Below are positions 41,774 to 56,039 of a DNA stretch of 64,000 bases, piece by piece. Made by a program: the position numbers and the translations under genes. Every line of letters begins with the position of its first letter. Position 1 is the stretch's first letter. Source of the stretch: Parasponia andersonii (taxonomy: Eukaryota; Streptophyta; Magnoliopsida; Rosales; Cannabaceae); NCBI GenBank assembly GCA_002914805.1, contig JXTB01000140.1, forward strand, positions 730,875-794,874, read 5' to 3'. Under the pieces are notes generated by a model. It did no database searches and was not told the DNA's origin. It was given only the letters and a program-made list of their open reading frames with translations.

Positions 41774-44700
41774 TGGAAAAGAAGGTGAAGAGTGGTCCCG
41801 AGGTTTTTGTTATTTTTTTCCGTTCTATCTCACCATTTTTACTTACAGTTTAAATCAGTACACGTTTTATATATATATATATAGATATATCTATATATGC
41901 ATATAATATATATACACACGAACATGTATCTAACTTGTTCAGTGAATGTAGATGTTCTCAGCACCAATGAAACAGATTCTTGATAGAATACAGGCATTTG
42001 GCGAATTTGAGGTAGATATTTGTGTTGATCTGATTCATTTGTTGTTGTTTCGAATTGGATTTGATCTGTAATTTGTTTCTAATGTTAAAAGAGCTATGGC
42101 CTATGGGCTAAATCGCTAGAACTTAGTGAGTTCTTACTGATTTGCGGTTTGTTCTTGTACTTATGTTATGTGTATTCGGTTAGATTATACATTTCGGGGA
42201 CAAGGTCATTCTTGAAGATCCAATAGAAAGGTACATTTCCAAATGATTAGCTGAAGCATGTAAGATTTGGTATGTGTATTTTATTTTATTTTTTCTTTGG
42301 ATCATGAAGCTTTTGCGAGTAGCTATCTGATATAAAGTAAGTTTGCCGAAGTATGTCTCTTGTGGCGTTTAAATTCTGGGTTTTAAGAAATCCTTACAAC
42401 AATATGAAAATGACATGTGTCTATTGTCTGCATTACCACAAGGAAAGGAGAGCTATTTGCTAACATTCAGGTGTTAGTAACTTGTCACTTTTACTCATGT
42501 TGTTTTATTGCTTTCTTGTCAGCTGGCCTATATGTGATTGCTTGATTGCCTTCTATTCCTCTGGCTATCCTCTTGAAAAGGCCGAGGCATATGCTGCTTT
42601 AAGAAAGTAAGAATTTCTTTTCATTATTTTCTTATCATTGTAGAATTGTCAATTTTTTGAGTTTTCAGCTTTTTTTAAAAAAATTTTATTATTATTTCAT
42701 AAAGTTTGTTGAGATTCATCCTTGTAATTATATCTAGAATACTGTCCCTCAATATGCCTTTTATTTGCTAATAGATCCATAGAACTCCTCTCCAAGTTCA
42801 ATTTACTTGAGGAAGAGGAGTATTAAGGATTCAGTGGACGAGGACAACTCCTTGAACATGCAGAAATTTTCCTTAGAAGTGTTATGGGAACTATTGCTGA
42901 ATAAGGAAGAGGCATGGGTTTGTTTGGGGGCGGGGGTTGCTAATTCAATAAAATGAGATTGGTTGTCAGCTTGTCCCTTGGAAGAATATTTTTCTTTTTT
43001 TATTTTCTTTATTTTTTATTTTTTTTTTATTTTTATGCAATAATGTAATGGTCTGTTTACATATTTCAAATCCTTAATGTTTGAATCCTCAAAGGGCTGA
43101 TCTTTCTCTATTTTGCCAATCTTCTCTGATCCAGGCCTTTTCTTGTCAATGAGCTGGAGCCACAACACCTTCTTCATGACCGAAGGAAGGTATATGAGGT
43201 ATGTGTGCACATTTTCAACTTCTAGTTGGTGTTTCTATTTTTATGATCTCTGTTTTCAGGATTTATTATTGCAGTAATTCTCTTCCTTCCCCTAAATTTT
43301 AAATCTTCCTGGTGTTTTTGGTTAAATACGTGTCTCTATAAAAGGCTAATTGAACAGATTGCAAAAGTTATGGGCCCCAAAGTGAATATTTATAAACTCC
43401 AGGCTACATACTTTTATTTGGGGATATCTCAATATGTCACACATTGAAACTATTCGGCCTAGTAAATAGTTTAAAATTGTAGTTATAGGGAAGGAAGCAG
43501 GCTGAAATATGAAGTATGAAACGTTCAGTGATTCTTTTATCCTAGCTGGTCTGATTCTTTTTTCCCCCCTCCCCATCTGTACTTTAATTATATGTTGCTT
43601 TGACAGCAAACACTTATTTAGATGGAAAATGACAATCCTAGCCATTTTGTATTCAGCTATACATGTACAAAGTACAGGCAAGTGCCTGATATAAAATAGG
43701 TTGAGGATTAGCTTAAGTCTGAAATAAATTACTCAGAAAGAAACACTAAAACCTACTGATGAAGATTGTTAACTCTACATTCACGAACTTGTTACTTTTT
43801 TTTTTTTTTTAAGTTATTCATTTGAATATTCCATGATTTGTAAAAGCTGAAAAACATACACTGATGCCTTAATCTTGTGGACTCAAGCGTCTTGAAATGT
43901 TTGGAATTCCTGTTCCAAGATATGCCCTTGTAAATAGAGAAGTACCTTATCAAGAACTGGACTATTTTGTTGAGGAAGAAGATTATGTTGAGGTTCACAA
44001 TAATCGTTTTTGGAAGCCATTTGTGGAGAAGCCTGTTGATGGTGAGTTTGTTTCTATATTTTAGCTTTAAAGATTTTACATCGGTATGTATAATATTGCC
44101 TTTCCCATGAGTTGTAATGACTGATTTTTTGTCTTGTGCTTTTATGAAGGGGATAACCATTGTATAATGATATATTACCCTAGCTCGGCAGGCGGAGGAA
44201 TGAAGGAGTTATTTAGAAAGGTGAGCTACTTAATTGCTATGTATTTTGTCATGTTCTATAGAGTAAGACACAACGTTTGTAGCTATTTGAATGTATTGGC
44301 TGGTACATTATATCGTGTGCAGCTGAAATGTGTTCTTGAGGATCCCTGTGTGTCTGTGTTGGGTGTTGGCCATCGGGGGGCAGGAGGTTCACTAGAGATT
44401 TTGCCTCTTATGACATGTCTGTGTAATAACATTTAAGCATACTGATTGCCGTTCTAAATGACGTGTAAATCTGTGATTTCGTCTTGGCTAGCAGCCCATC
44501 CATGAAAGAGTCTGATGCTTATCGCTGTGTATATGCATATATGTAATCATTTTTCATCTCAGGTTGGCAATCGGTCTAGTGAGTTCCATCCTGAGGTTAG
44601 AAGAGTGAGACGTGAAGGCTCTTACATTTATGAAGAATTTATGCCAACTGGAGGAACAGATGTCAAGGTTGTATACTTTTGGTGTATGATACCTGCATAG

Positions 44701-47700
44701 TAATTTTTTTATTTCTTGAATACTGTAAGCAGAAAAAGGCATATCTCTTTATGAAATATTTCTACGTCTGAAACAATGCTGTTATACCTTTTTCCTTGTT
44801 GCACTACCTATTTCAATGGTAGAGTTCATGGTAATTCAGTTCAAACTTTTGTTTTGCTTTTGTTTATAAAATGAAATACATTTAGCTCATCTTGTAGAGC
44901 TGCTACAGGTATATACAGTTGGTTCTGAATATGCACATGCTGAGGCAAGGAAATCTCCTGTTGTGGACGGTGTTGTCATGAGAAATCCTGATGGCAAGGA
45001 AGTAAGTAGTACATCTAACCTCACAACCTTCTTATAGTCCAAAATGTTTAGTATTTATTGTGGTCTAGTTTTGTTAGTCCTTTGATGTTATGATTATGCA
45101 ATAGCTGTACGACATACCTACAATTTCCCACATTTGAGCAATGTGTATCTCATGGACATCCGGAAAATAGATTCAGTAAATTTGACTGGTGATGCATTGG
45201 TCAAGCTGGTGACCAGTGATTCTGGTCCCGAACAGTTGATGTTTGGGCTGTAGTTAGTAACTACTTATTGGAGTACATATTCCGCAGCATTCTGGAGTAA
45301 ACTAACATTTCTTTTCAGGGTGAGTTGAAATGGTGATATTTGAACAATATTTGTTATTTATATGACAGGTACGATATCCTGTCTTACTGACACCCATGGA
45401 GAAGCAAATGTCAAGAGAAGTCTGCATGGCATTCAGGCAATCGGTACAGTCTTTTATTTAACAAAACGTAATCAGCTTTTTTGGATAGGAATTATTTTCA
45501 GCTACTAGAAATGATGCAGATTTTGTTTACTTTTCTTGCTTGCCTAGTAGACTGTTAATATGGCCATGCTAATAATACCAAACATTGCATAAACCATATT
45601 TATACCAATTGTTGTCTGCTTCTATGAGTAAATTGTTTGTGGGCACTGTAAGTTGATTCCATATATACTATAGAATATATTATGTAGTTTTTCTAGTCAT
45701 TTTGTGTTGTTAAACCATTCTATTTGTACATTTTCCTTGATTATAGATTCCGGACTACTGAAAATTGCATGACCCAGGGTCCTAACTATTTACATACTAC
45801 CAAGCATATGTTTAGATACTTTGATGCTTATGAAATCAACTGTACTTCAGTCCATTCTTAAATTCTTATTGTTTCTAATATTCATATGTGACTATGGATA
45901 CTTTTTTTTTTTGGGCTGGGAAATTATAAAACCATTTAGGTACTCTGATAATTTTCTTATGAATTGGCCTATAGTTCTGGTCCATTCGTGAATTCTTCTT
46001 GTTGTTTGCAGGTTTGTGGATTTGATCTTTTGCGTTGTGAGGGCCGCTCCTATGTTTGTGATGTGAATGGATGGAGTTTTGTGAAAAATTCCTACAAGTA
46101 ATGCTCTTTACATGCTGTTAATTAATTAACTAATTTTGTAGTCTTCTTGCGTCATGGCTTGTTTGTGTCAAAGTCAATTACGGTCAGCAATATTACATTT
46201 TGATATATCCTTTCAACTGGAAAGTCTGTGCATCTTTCATATTTAAAAGCGTTGTCTTTTACCTCTTTTTGCAAGCCCCTTGTCCCCTCCTAAAACTGCT
46301 TAACCTGTATATAAGTCATTCTAGCATTCTCAGGTTAATCTGATGATCATATCTTTTTTCAGATGATCAAAAATTCCTTATTCTTCACCTTAAAAGCTCA
46401 CCTATTTTCATAGACAATGACATTGAGTTATCTTAATCATTCTTACTCCATGCGCTCAAACATATTGGATTCAATATTTCGACTTACTGAAAGGTGGATC
46501 TTGGTTTGGGTGATTCAGTCGCTGGTTTACTCATCCATTTTATGAAGTTTCCATAATGCTGAATGTAGATGTATTTTTTCAAAATTAGTTGTTTGACAAT
46601 GTCATAATACCACATATGTTGCTTTCTTATGACTAATGTAAATGTTTCTTTCTCCCCAATGCAGGTATTATGATGATGCTGCTTGTGTTCTTAGAAAGAT
46701 GTTTTTAGATGCTAAAGCTCCTCATCTTTCTTCAGTAATTCCACCAACTTTACCATGGAAGATCAATGAACCAAGCCAACCTTCTGAGGGTTTAACTCGT
46801 CAAGGAAGTGGAATCATTGGCACATTTGGGCAGTCTGAGGATTTACGATGTGTGATCGCTATCATTCGTCAGTATGTCATATTTCTGTTTGTCTTTTGTT
46901 GCATTTATGATAGATATTCTTTTTCCTTCTTAGCCTTGTTGCTTTTTTCGGGCAGTGGTGATAGAACTCCAAAACAAAAGGTGAAGCTGAAGGTCACTGA
47001 GGAAAAGCTGCTGAACTTGATGTTAAAGTACAATGGGGGACGACCTAGATCCGAAGTTATTATTTGCTCCTTTAATTTTTACATTTTCACTTAATTTTGC
47101 TCATAGATGTTTTGTCACTAGTTCTTGGTTCTCTTTCTGTAGACAAAACTCAAAAGTGCTGTCCAGTTGCAAGATCTGCTAGATGCCACTCGAATGCTTG
47201 TACCTCGTACTAGGTAGCCTCAAGATACCTGCATGAATTTTGTTTTTAGGTTATCAGTTGTTATGTTGATTATATTTGGAATTGTTGACATCGCTCTTTC
47301 CTTTCTCAAATTTAGTGGTGTGTCAAGTCCTGTGTAATAAATGCATAAACTATTGATATTTGATTTTTATATGAAAAAGCACTGGTGTTCTAAATTATCG
47401 ATGTCTCTTTGCATTGTTTAGACCAGGTCGAGAAAGTGACAGTGAAGCAGAAGACTTTGAGCATGCTGAAAAACTTCGTCAAGTTAAAGCAGTCCTTGAA
47501 GAGGTTTCATATTAGTTTGAGATTTAGCCTTTTTCTTTGGAAAAGAATCCAACTAGCCACAAAATGTTCCGAGTAGAGATGATGCGAGCACTTTCTATTT
47601 TGTCTTTAATGTTATATTCAGGGGGGACATTTCTCTGGAATTTATAGAAAGGTTCAATTAAAGCCACTAAAGTGGGTTACAGTAGCAAAAGCTAATGGTG

Positions 47701-50700
47701 AAGGTGAGGAGGAACGACCTGTTGAAGCTCTAATGGTTCTTAAATATGGGGGTGTCCTGACACATGCAGGCAGAAAGCAGGTGCTGATGTATTACTTTTA
47801 GGTCTTTCTTATTTGTTATTATGTAATTTTCTTTCTTATTTGTTATTATGTAATTTGTTTCATTTTCTTGGTTTTTTATTTCTTTAATTTATTTTCAGGC
47901 TGAAGAACTCGGTAGATATTTCCGAAACAATATGTATCCAGGTTAGCGTCATAGTTTCTCAATTAAATTTATAAAATCAATTTGCTTGAATATATTTCCG
48001 AAGCAGTATGTGTCCCAATTCCATGACATCTCATCTAGAATTATCTACTATTGCACACTGATAAATGTCCATATTCCTGATTGTGATTTAGACAAAAATT
48101 TCTAGCAAAGGCAACATGATGTGTCATTGACGGAATTTACCTTTTAAATGCATGTCCTTGGTTTGTTGATAACCTTTTCTTAAACATCTTAACACTGAAA
48201 CCTAGTAGTTTTGACTTGCTAGATGTTTGCCTTTTTCTTGAATAGCAGGCAAGAGGATAATAGCTTTGTGTTTTCATAGTCAATCACATTGTTGTTGATT
48301 GCTATCTTTGTTAAAAGGAATCTTTTTGCATTGTATTTTTATGAAACTGCAGGTGAAGGAACTGGCCTGCTTCGCCTCCATAGTACATATCGTCATGATC
48401 TAAAAATCTATAGTTCTGATGAGGGTCGTGTTCAGGTACATTTGCACCATTTCCTCACATCCTTTTTTTTTCCCCTCTCCAAATTTTTTTTTCTTATACT
48501 CCTAATTGTCAACTTTGGCATCCTTAAGGAGTAATAATATTAACAATGTAATTGTCAACAGATGTCTGCAGCTGCATTTGCAAAAGGCCTCCTTGATCTA
48601 GAGGGGCAGCTAACACCAATCCTGGTCAGCTTTTTTCTTAAGAATAATTTTGAATGCTTATTTGGACGTTGAGGTTTTATGACTGACTGTCTCATATTTT
48701 ACAGGTCTCCCTTGTAAGCAAGGACTCATCTATGCTGGATGGACTTGACAATGCCAGTATCGAGATAAAAGAAGCCAAGGTTCTCGTGCTTATTCTCACA
48801 ACTAGTGCCCCACTATTTATGTATCAACCTGTTTCAGAACTAAGAATATATTTTTAAAATAATAGTGGAAGGACCATTCATATAATGTTATTGGAATTAA
48901 TTTTTATTTCATAATTCTTGGATTTTGTTGAATAATATACTGTTCAAAGAAAAGCTTCAAAGTGCACAAAAGGCTAAGCGTTTTGAGCAGTCCATAATAG
49001 ATTTACAGCAATAGTAGTGCAAATATGATTATTTTACTATTTGACTGCTCAGGGTAATTGTACTGCAACATACCTTATTGTTAAAGTTTCTACCAAAATT
49101 AGAATCAGTTTTTGTTCCCTTCCTCTATTGCCGGCAGTGGTTTAGACATATTCAAGGTTTATTTTTGTTCGCGATGTGTTCTTGTTACAGGTAATGATTG
49201 TTTCCTTTCCACGTTACACATTTGCAGGCAAGGTTAAATGAGATTATAACTTCTGGTGCTAAGACAATTCAGAGCAATGGATTGCCTTCATGGATGGTCG
49301 ATGGAGCTGGACTGCCACCAAATGCTTTTGACCTTCTACCGAAATTGGTAATCACTGTCTTATTTTCCTAGGAAGTGCCTTCTTAAAGATTTATATCATG
49401 GCTATATGACATCTAAGTAATTTAGCACTGATTAATAGGTAGAATTGACTAAGAAGGTTACAGAACAAGTAAGGTTGCTAGCTAAGGATGAAGATGAAGA
49501 ACTGACTGAGTCAAGTGCCTATGACGTGATTCCTCCTTATGACCAGGCAAAGGCCCTTGGAAAGACTAATATTGATATTGATCGTATTGCTGCTGGATTA
49601 CCATGTGGCAGTGAGGGATTCCTTTTGATGTATGCTCGCTGGAGAAAGCTTGAAAGAGACTTGTACAATGAACGCAAAGTGTGAGTATTTACCATTTTCA
49701 CTCTGTCTTGATTGTGTCTCAGATGTGGTTTTGCATTTAATTTTTTTCAATGTTCAATTATTCTGGATACTAGGAATTAATCTGGATGAGTATTTATTTG
49801 TTGAAAAAAAAGTGATATCTAAATACAAGATTGTTATTGTTGAATATTATGAAGTGCCAGTGTCTGATACTGTGGATATACCTGCAGGCGGTTTGATATC
49901 ACACAAATACCTGATGTCTATGACTCGTGCAAGTAAGTTACCTGTTATTATCCTGCTCTGGATGCTAGTTTAAATTTCCTTTGTTTATACAAGGTTGGCC
50001 GCTCATTTTTCTATCGTTCTTTCTGCTTAGGACTATACACCTGACATTATCTAATTCCTTGAATTCTAAATGTTGCTATTCTCCATTTTCCATTTCTGTC
50101 GCATGAACCTCCTGGGACCAGCCCCCTCCCTTTTGGTTTTAAAATTGAAATATATATATATATATATATATATCCTCTACGTGTGCAATCTTCACTTTCT
50201 TTAGTCATGTGAGGAAGAGAGCCAGTTTGAGTCCAAAGTTGTCCATGTTATGTCCCATTGCAATCAGTTAAATTTGCCTTACTGCGATTGAGACTACTAA
50301 TAAACATAGAATTTTATAGGCTTATAAATCTTTTACCTGATAATGATTTATTTGTTTTCTTCATCACCTGGCAGATATGATCTTTTGCACAATGCACATC
50401 TTAATTTAGATGGGTTGGATGAGCTCTTCAAAGTTGCTCAGGTACAGAAAGCAAGTCGTCAAAGAGCTCTTCTTCTTTTAAGAATATAATTCTAGAGTCT
50501 CCAAAACTAATACCAGAAAGAAAGATAGGAAAACACACCCCCCCCCCCCCCCCAAAAAAAAAAAAAAAAAGAAGCTGAAGAAGAAGAGAGAAAAAGAAGA
50601 GGTGGGGCAGGGGACGATGTAGGAGGGAAGGGACAGCTGTCTCCAAAGACAGTTGAATACAAAGGTTATTGGCAATTTCAGGGAAAAAAATTCAGTGAAA

Positions 50701-53700
50701 AGAAAAACCACTTCCTTGCAGCAATGTATATTTTTATATCAACTAAAGCTTCAGGTCAATTTATAAATAAATATGGTTATCTGAGCCTTTTCCATTGTAT
50801 TTCTATTGTAGCTACTTGCGGATGGTGTCATCCCAAACGAGTATGGAGTCAATCCAAAGCAGAAGCTCAAGATTGGCTCAAAGGTGGCTTCCTGCTGTGT
50901 TAATCCCCTCATTATTCATTATATCATATTCCTTTTAGCTGCCAACAGGATGCTGAGTTTAAGAAATATGGTTTTAACATGAGCTTACAAGAACTCTTTT
51001 TTTTTTTCGCTTGGATAAAAAGTTTAGAAATTTTTAATCCTGAAATATTGTTTATGGCTGTATCTTAATAACAATTTAAATGCTTCTTTTACTGCACAAT
51101 AGTCATATACTCATTCACTACTATACCTTGAGTATTAATGTGAAGTAAATTAAGATCCAGTGCCCCTATGTGTTGATTTTTAGTAGATTTGATAACATAG
51201 CTGTGTAATCGTATTTTTGTAATTTTGTTCTGTAGAAGCATGTTTTCTTCTGGTATTGAAAGTAAAATTTCTGTAATATCCCTTACAAATTTGTCGGCCA
51301 AATTGAGGTCCATCTTTATGAATTCAGGTTAATGAGCTTAGACATACACATGATGGGACACTGGTAGAGATGTTAGCAATGTTTGGATGCTCATCTCTTT
51401 AAAATAAATAAAATTTATTTATTTATTTATTTTTGTCAAATTCAAATCTTTGAATTGATTTCTTAGAAAAGAAGACTTTAAAAAAACGGAAGACCGCAGA
51501 ACTTAGTGCATGAATATTTTAGAACCGTGACTATTCTATCTCAGTTTGTTTCCAGGGCCCCCAAAACTAAATATCTTTTGATTTTGGCTTGGGGTCTCAG
51601 TCTGTTCCATTTATACCTCAATTGTATGTCCTACATTTCAGATTGTTCCATTTATACCTCAATTGTATGTCCTACATTTCAGATCGCTCGCCGTCTGTTG
51701 GGTAAAATGTTGATTGATCTGAGGAATACACGTGAAGAAGCCATCAGTGTTGCTGAGTTGAAGAGTAATCAGGATCAAGATTCAAAGGTTAGTACTGAAA
51801 AGGAAGATGCAGAATATCAGTCAATGTTTCACATTAAAAGTGATGACATGAAAAGATCAAGCACCAGTGGTGATGTGTTAAAGGTTAAGATTAAGAATGA
51901 TGACATGAGAAGATCCAGCACTACGAGTGATATATCGATGGATCAGGATGATGACGATGATAAAGAGACCAAATACCGTCTGGATCCAAAGTAAACATGA
52001 GTCTTTTTCTCTTTCATTTTGTGATTTTACTACACATTTCTAAGATATGATTGATCATATCAATTTTTTTTTCTCTATTTTCTTTCAGATATGCAAATGT
52101 CAAGACACCTGAACGCCATGTGCGCACACGCTTATACTTCACATCAGTGAGTAGAACATTCCCTGTGCCTTTATGTTGCAACCTTGCAATAAAATCTTAT
52201 TACTCACTCTTAAATCCCTTTAATTTATAGATGTCTACAATGGTAGTCTCTTAAAAATACCTCGGAATATATTTGAAACTTGGAAAAAAAACAAAAACTG
52301 AAATTTTTTTTAAGCTTGCAAAAGTTCAAAACAATATCAACTCTCACATGTTTCTGCTTTATAATTCAAATCTTATGACAGCTAGATTCCTTGTACACAA
52401 ACTTCTCTGTGTAAAACTCCCGGTTAAATCAATCCTAATAAAAAAGATTTTAAATGTGTGGAACAGAGAGAGTATGCCTGTGGATCCATGAATTTTCTCA
52501 TATCTCTTCTCTAGATCCTCTTTCTTATGAACAGGAAGCGAGAAACTATTTTTCTCTTTTTATCCTTTTCATTTCAGATAAAGCTATAATTTCTTTTTTA
52601 CATATGTTCTACTTGTGTTTTAGTGTTTTTCCTTTTTGTGCTAGCTGTCAATGAAATTTAATGATTCCAATGCCTGAAAAAGTCACGCAAAATGAACAAG
52701 GAAATTGTCTTTAATATAAAAGCTGAAGTTTCTTTTGTATTTCACTTATCTGTATGGCTTGGTACTTTATGGTCATTAGCTTTAACTTACATGACGGGAG
52801 GTAAGCCCTCCTTTTACCCTTAAATTCCCGCAACTGTATGAAAGCAGGATATGATCTCAAGCCTTTGGATTCAAGACAAAGTTACTTTAGCCAACCCAAC
52901 TAGCTGGTACCTTTATGTTTAAGTTGTTTTATTCTGATAATTTAATTGAATATTACTTTATGGCAGGAATCACATATCCATTCTTTAATGAATGTTCTCC
53001 GTTACTGCAATTTTGATGAATCTCTTCAAGGAGAGGATAGCCTTGTTTGTCATAATGCTTTGGACCGCTTGTATAAAACTAAGGAGCTTGACTACATGAG
53101 TTACATTGTGCTCAGGATGTTTGAAAACACGGAGGTAGGTGATTAGCTTTGAGGTTTTCCACTTTAGGTATTCTAACAGGGTTAACAATTATCAACTATC
53201 AGAGTGGGCACAGACTAGCCTGTCTGATTGGAATAATCAATCTTCATTAGAAGAACCAAACCGGGACCAACAAAGTAGTTACTGGTAGATCATGTCTAGT
53301 TCTTGGCTGATTCATTGCGTGTTATGCTAATTGAGACCAGATGCCATTTGATAATAAGATCTGTATACGAGAACAATTTAAATCCGGCAATTTCTTCTAG
53401 CAAAAATTTGTTGCTGATGTAATAAGGTTGATCATAAGAATCCGGTTATTTAGAAAGTTAGATGATAGAGCCTGATATTAGACCTTGAAATTAAACGTAC
53501 TTAGTAATTTTTGTCAACTGTGAGCTTTATTCCTTTCATTCAATCAAACTCATGAATGACAATTTACTGTTAGAACTACTCAGCTCATTTTTCTTTCTTT
53601 TCGGTTTTTGGTAAGATATAATTGTCATCAAGCTGAGTTCAATATGACATGTGTGAAACTGAAACTGCAGGTAGCTCTAGAAGACCCAAAACGGTTCCGC

Positions 53701-54416
53701 ATTGAGATGACTTTTAGCCGTGGTGCAGATTTATCCCCCTTGGAGGTAATCCATTTTGAATCTTACTCTATTTTTGGTAGAAAGGATAGAAGATAGCAAG
53801 GAATGAGAGTTACTGAAGGAAACTGATGAGAAACGGGAGGACTATTCCCTTGTTTATGTTTATGTTGTGAGAGGAATGAGAAAATTTCATCCAATGGAGG
53901 AATTGAAAATTGGCTCAATCTAAGGATTTGAAATTCCTATTCTAATCCATTTCTTACTAAAATCTTTCTTATCAAACAACTTCCCTACCTCAAATCCATC
54001 CACTCATTCCCACTCCCACCCTTCATTTCTTCCATTTCGCTCACCCATAGGAGAGCGGTGGTCAAAGGTGTCTTGTCGTCATTTAATTTTGACTATTGTA
54101 TCTTTCAAATAGAAGTGAACGTTGATTTATTGTTTTTCCTCTCCTAATGCAGAAAAACGACAGTGAAGCAGCTACATTGCATCAGGAACATACACTACCA
54201 ATAATGGGTCCAGAAAGGCTACAAGAAGTGGGATCATATCTAACATTAGAGACAATGGAGAAAATGATTCGTCCGTTTGCAATGCCAGCTGAAGATTTTC
54301 CTCCACCATCAACCCCAGCTGGTTTCTCTGGCTATTTCTCTAAAAGTGCCGCAGTTCTCGAGCGACTGGTAAATCTCTGGCCTTTCCATAAGCATGCTAA
54401 TTCCAATGGAAAGTAA
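41680..54416 (+). CDS. VIH: Inositol hexakisphosphate/diphosphoinositol-pentakisphosphate kinase (PPIP5K, VIH type), 30 exons
   Basis: Exon starts-ends: 41680-41802, 41952-42011, 42184-42230, 42523-42606, 43135-43198, 43888-44041, 44150-44220, 44563-44667, 44909-45001, 45369-45443, 46012-46097, 46665-46871, 46956-47055, 47143-47213, 47422-47503, 47622-47780, 47899-47941, 48353-48435, 48562-48624, 48705-48779, 49228-49347, 49439-49680, 49888-49932, 50375-50441, 50812-50883, 51683-51990, 52089-52146, 52967-53134, 53671-53745, 54153-54416. Together they give 1,087 residues, the usual VIH size. Residues 25-355 are the ATP-grasp kinase ([36 protein letters not shown]). Residues 385-960 are a histidine-phosphatase-like domain with RHGDRTP (389-395) and ESHIHS (920-925). 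It phosphorylates InsP6/InsP7 at the 1-position to make InsP7 and InsP8, signals of phosphate status and jasmonate response. It appears intact. Confidence 0.95.
50524..50620. repeat. C-run, A-run and purine tract in a VIH intron
   Basis: About 17 C, then about 18 A, then a GAAGAAGAGAG purine tract. The strand is strikingly asymmetric and prone to length change and sequencing error. The opposite strand has a long G run that might fold. Confidence 0.6.
51604..51685 (+). repeat. 41-bp tandem duplicate holding the 3' splice site of VIH exon 26
   Basis: Units 51604-51644 and 51645-51685 match at about 40 of 41 bases. Each contains a pyrimidine-rich stretch and CTACATTTCAG. The downstream AG keeps the reading frame. 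The upstream AG would add 41 bases and shift it. Confidence 0.8.
51833..51934 (+). repeat. 57-bp in-frame repeat in VIH exon 26
   Basis: It codes two like segments, [15 protein letters not shown] (residues 848-862) and [15 protein letters not shown] (867-881), just before an acidic run. From memory, Arabidopsis VIH2 has one such segment. Both carry RRSS/KRSS-type sites that kinases could use. Confidence 0.6.
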
Positions 54417-56039
54417 GAAAAGCATTTCTCTTCGCTTTCCCTCCTCTCAATTCTCAAGACCAGCCTATCTTTATTTTGTATTGTCGTTTTCTTTTATCTC
54501 ATAAGCTGAACTTCGCTTGGTTTGAGTGAAGTTTGATCGATATGGAAGTTGGTAATTTGAGCTCTTCTACGAAAATTATTGGAAGGGATTTTACTAATTG
54601 TAGCTTAACAACAAAATGAACGTCGCGGGAAGTAACCATATACATTCGGAAAAGACAGAATGTTGTTGATGTGCAATTTCTGTGTGGGAAATTGTCGTGA
54701 ATATATCATTTTTTTTGTCAGTAACCGATCTTACAACTTGCCGCGTAATTGCGTAATTGCTGGTGGCTCGAACCAAAATCCTTTGTTCGAAGCGTTCAAC
54801 ATTCTTTAATGTAAGGTTTACAGGTATTAGATCAAAGATGTTATCGTCGTAAACCCCAAAATCTCATTTGTATTAATGTTTTTTTAACGCTATTATTTGA
54901 TTTATATTTTTTTTTTGAGATGTATAATTTATAATTTGTTTATCTTATATATTTATTTGCAACAGAAATATCTATATGTTATAATAGATGATTTATATAA
55001 CAGAATTCTTGTAGAGAACTTTTGAGGGGAGAAAAGAATTTAAATACATGAGGTTTGGGATTTCTAGCTATATCTATATCTAAGCTCGTTTTGACTTTTG
55101 TAAATTTCAAATCTCTGCAAATGTTTATTATAATCCTACAAATTAAGTTGATTGTACAATGAAAAGACCAAAATATTCCGTATGAATTGATTAAAAAAAA
55201 TCACGAAGTAATACATATAAATGTATGCATACATATATATATATATATATATTGTTATTGTTTTTGTCTAGCTTTCTTTAGTTTTCAATTAAAAAAAAAT
55301 TCCTAAATCCTTCTTTCTCCCTCCCTCTCCCTCTCCTCCCTAGGAGATCTGATTCTGACGTATTCAAAAAAGATTTGAAAAGCCTAGGCGAGAATGAATG
55401 TGTTCTTGCTCTGCTATGACAAAACCCAGAGGAAAAAAAAGAGAACGTGAATACTATATTTCGTTTCTTAAATAAAAGATAATTTAAACAGAAAATGACA
55501 TGTAGTATTACAAATAAAAAAAAAAACCCAATTTCTCTCTGTGAAGGAATTGTAACTACATGAACAAGAAGTCCAAAACCAAAATTTTAAACCACAAACG
55601 AAATGAACTTGTAGAAAATATTTCAAAAAAAGAAATGAACTTGTAGAAAACAAATGAAGTGTCTGCTCTTGAACGTAATTAAACAATACATAAATTTTAA
55701 TCATCTACATACGAGGAAATGATTAAGTCGTGCTACGCTTAAACAACAATAGAAGGCAAAATAACAACATGCTGTTCTAGATTAACATTTTTTTCCTATT
55801 TGTATCGTTTTACTTGTGTTTTGGTAGTCTACATTTAAAAAAGTCATATAACCGTTTTTTTTNNNNCTTTTGTTTTTCCTGAGTACCTCATCTTTCACTC
55901 CTTCTCACACCTACAATAATTAAATTGTGGCATAATTTTGCTATCTTACAGTGGGTCGCATTGATGTGGTTTCTTAGCTTGTTAGTTCACTTTGCTGATG
56001 TTTGAGGACATTAGGTATATGTATAGTATAGTATAGGTA
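54417..56039. other. 3' flank of VIH and intergenic DNA
   Basis: AT-rich. It contains a (AT)n run at about 55231-55251, a CT-rich patch near 55310-55345, two copies of GAAATGAACTTGTAGAAAA (55599 and 55634) and the NNNN mark at 55863-55866. No gene recognised. Confidence 0.5.
55863..55866. other. Assembly mark NNNN
   Basis: Four N next to a T run, probably a homopolymer of unknown length. Confidence 0.95.

Noticed and set aside
55468-55704. 78-codon minus-strand frame, Phe/Cys/Leu-rich
   Set aside because: Composition is that of AT-rich non-coding DNA, with no motif or conservation signal.
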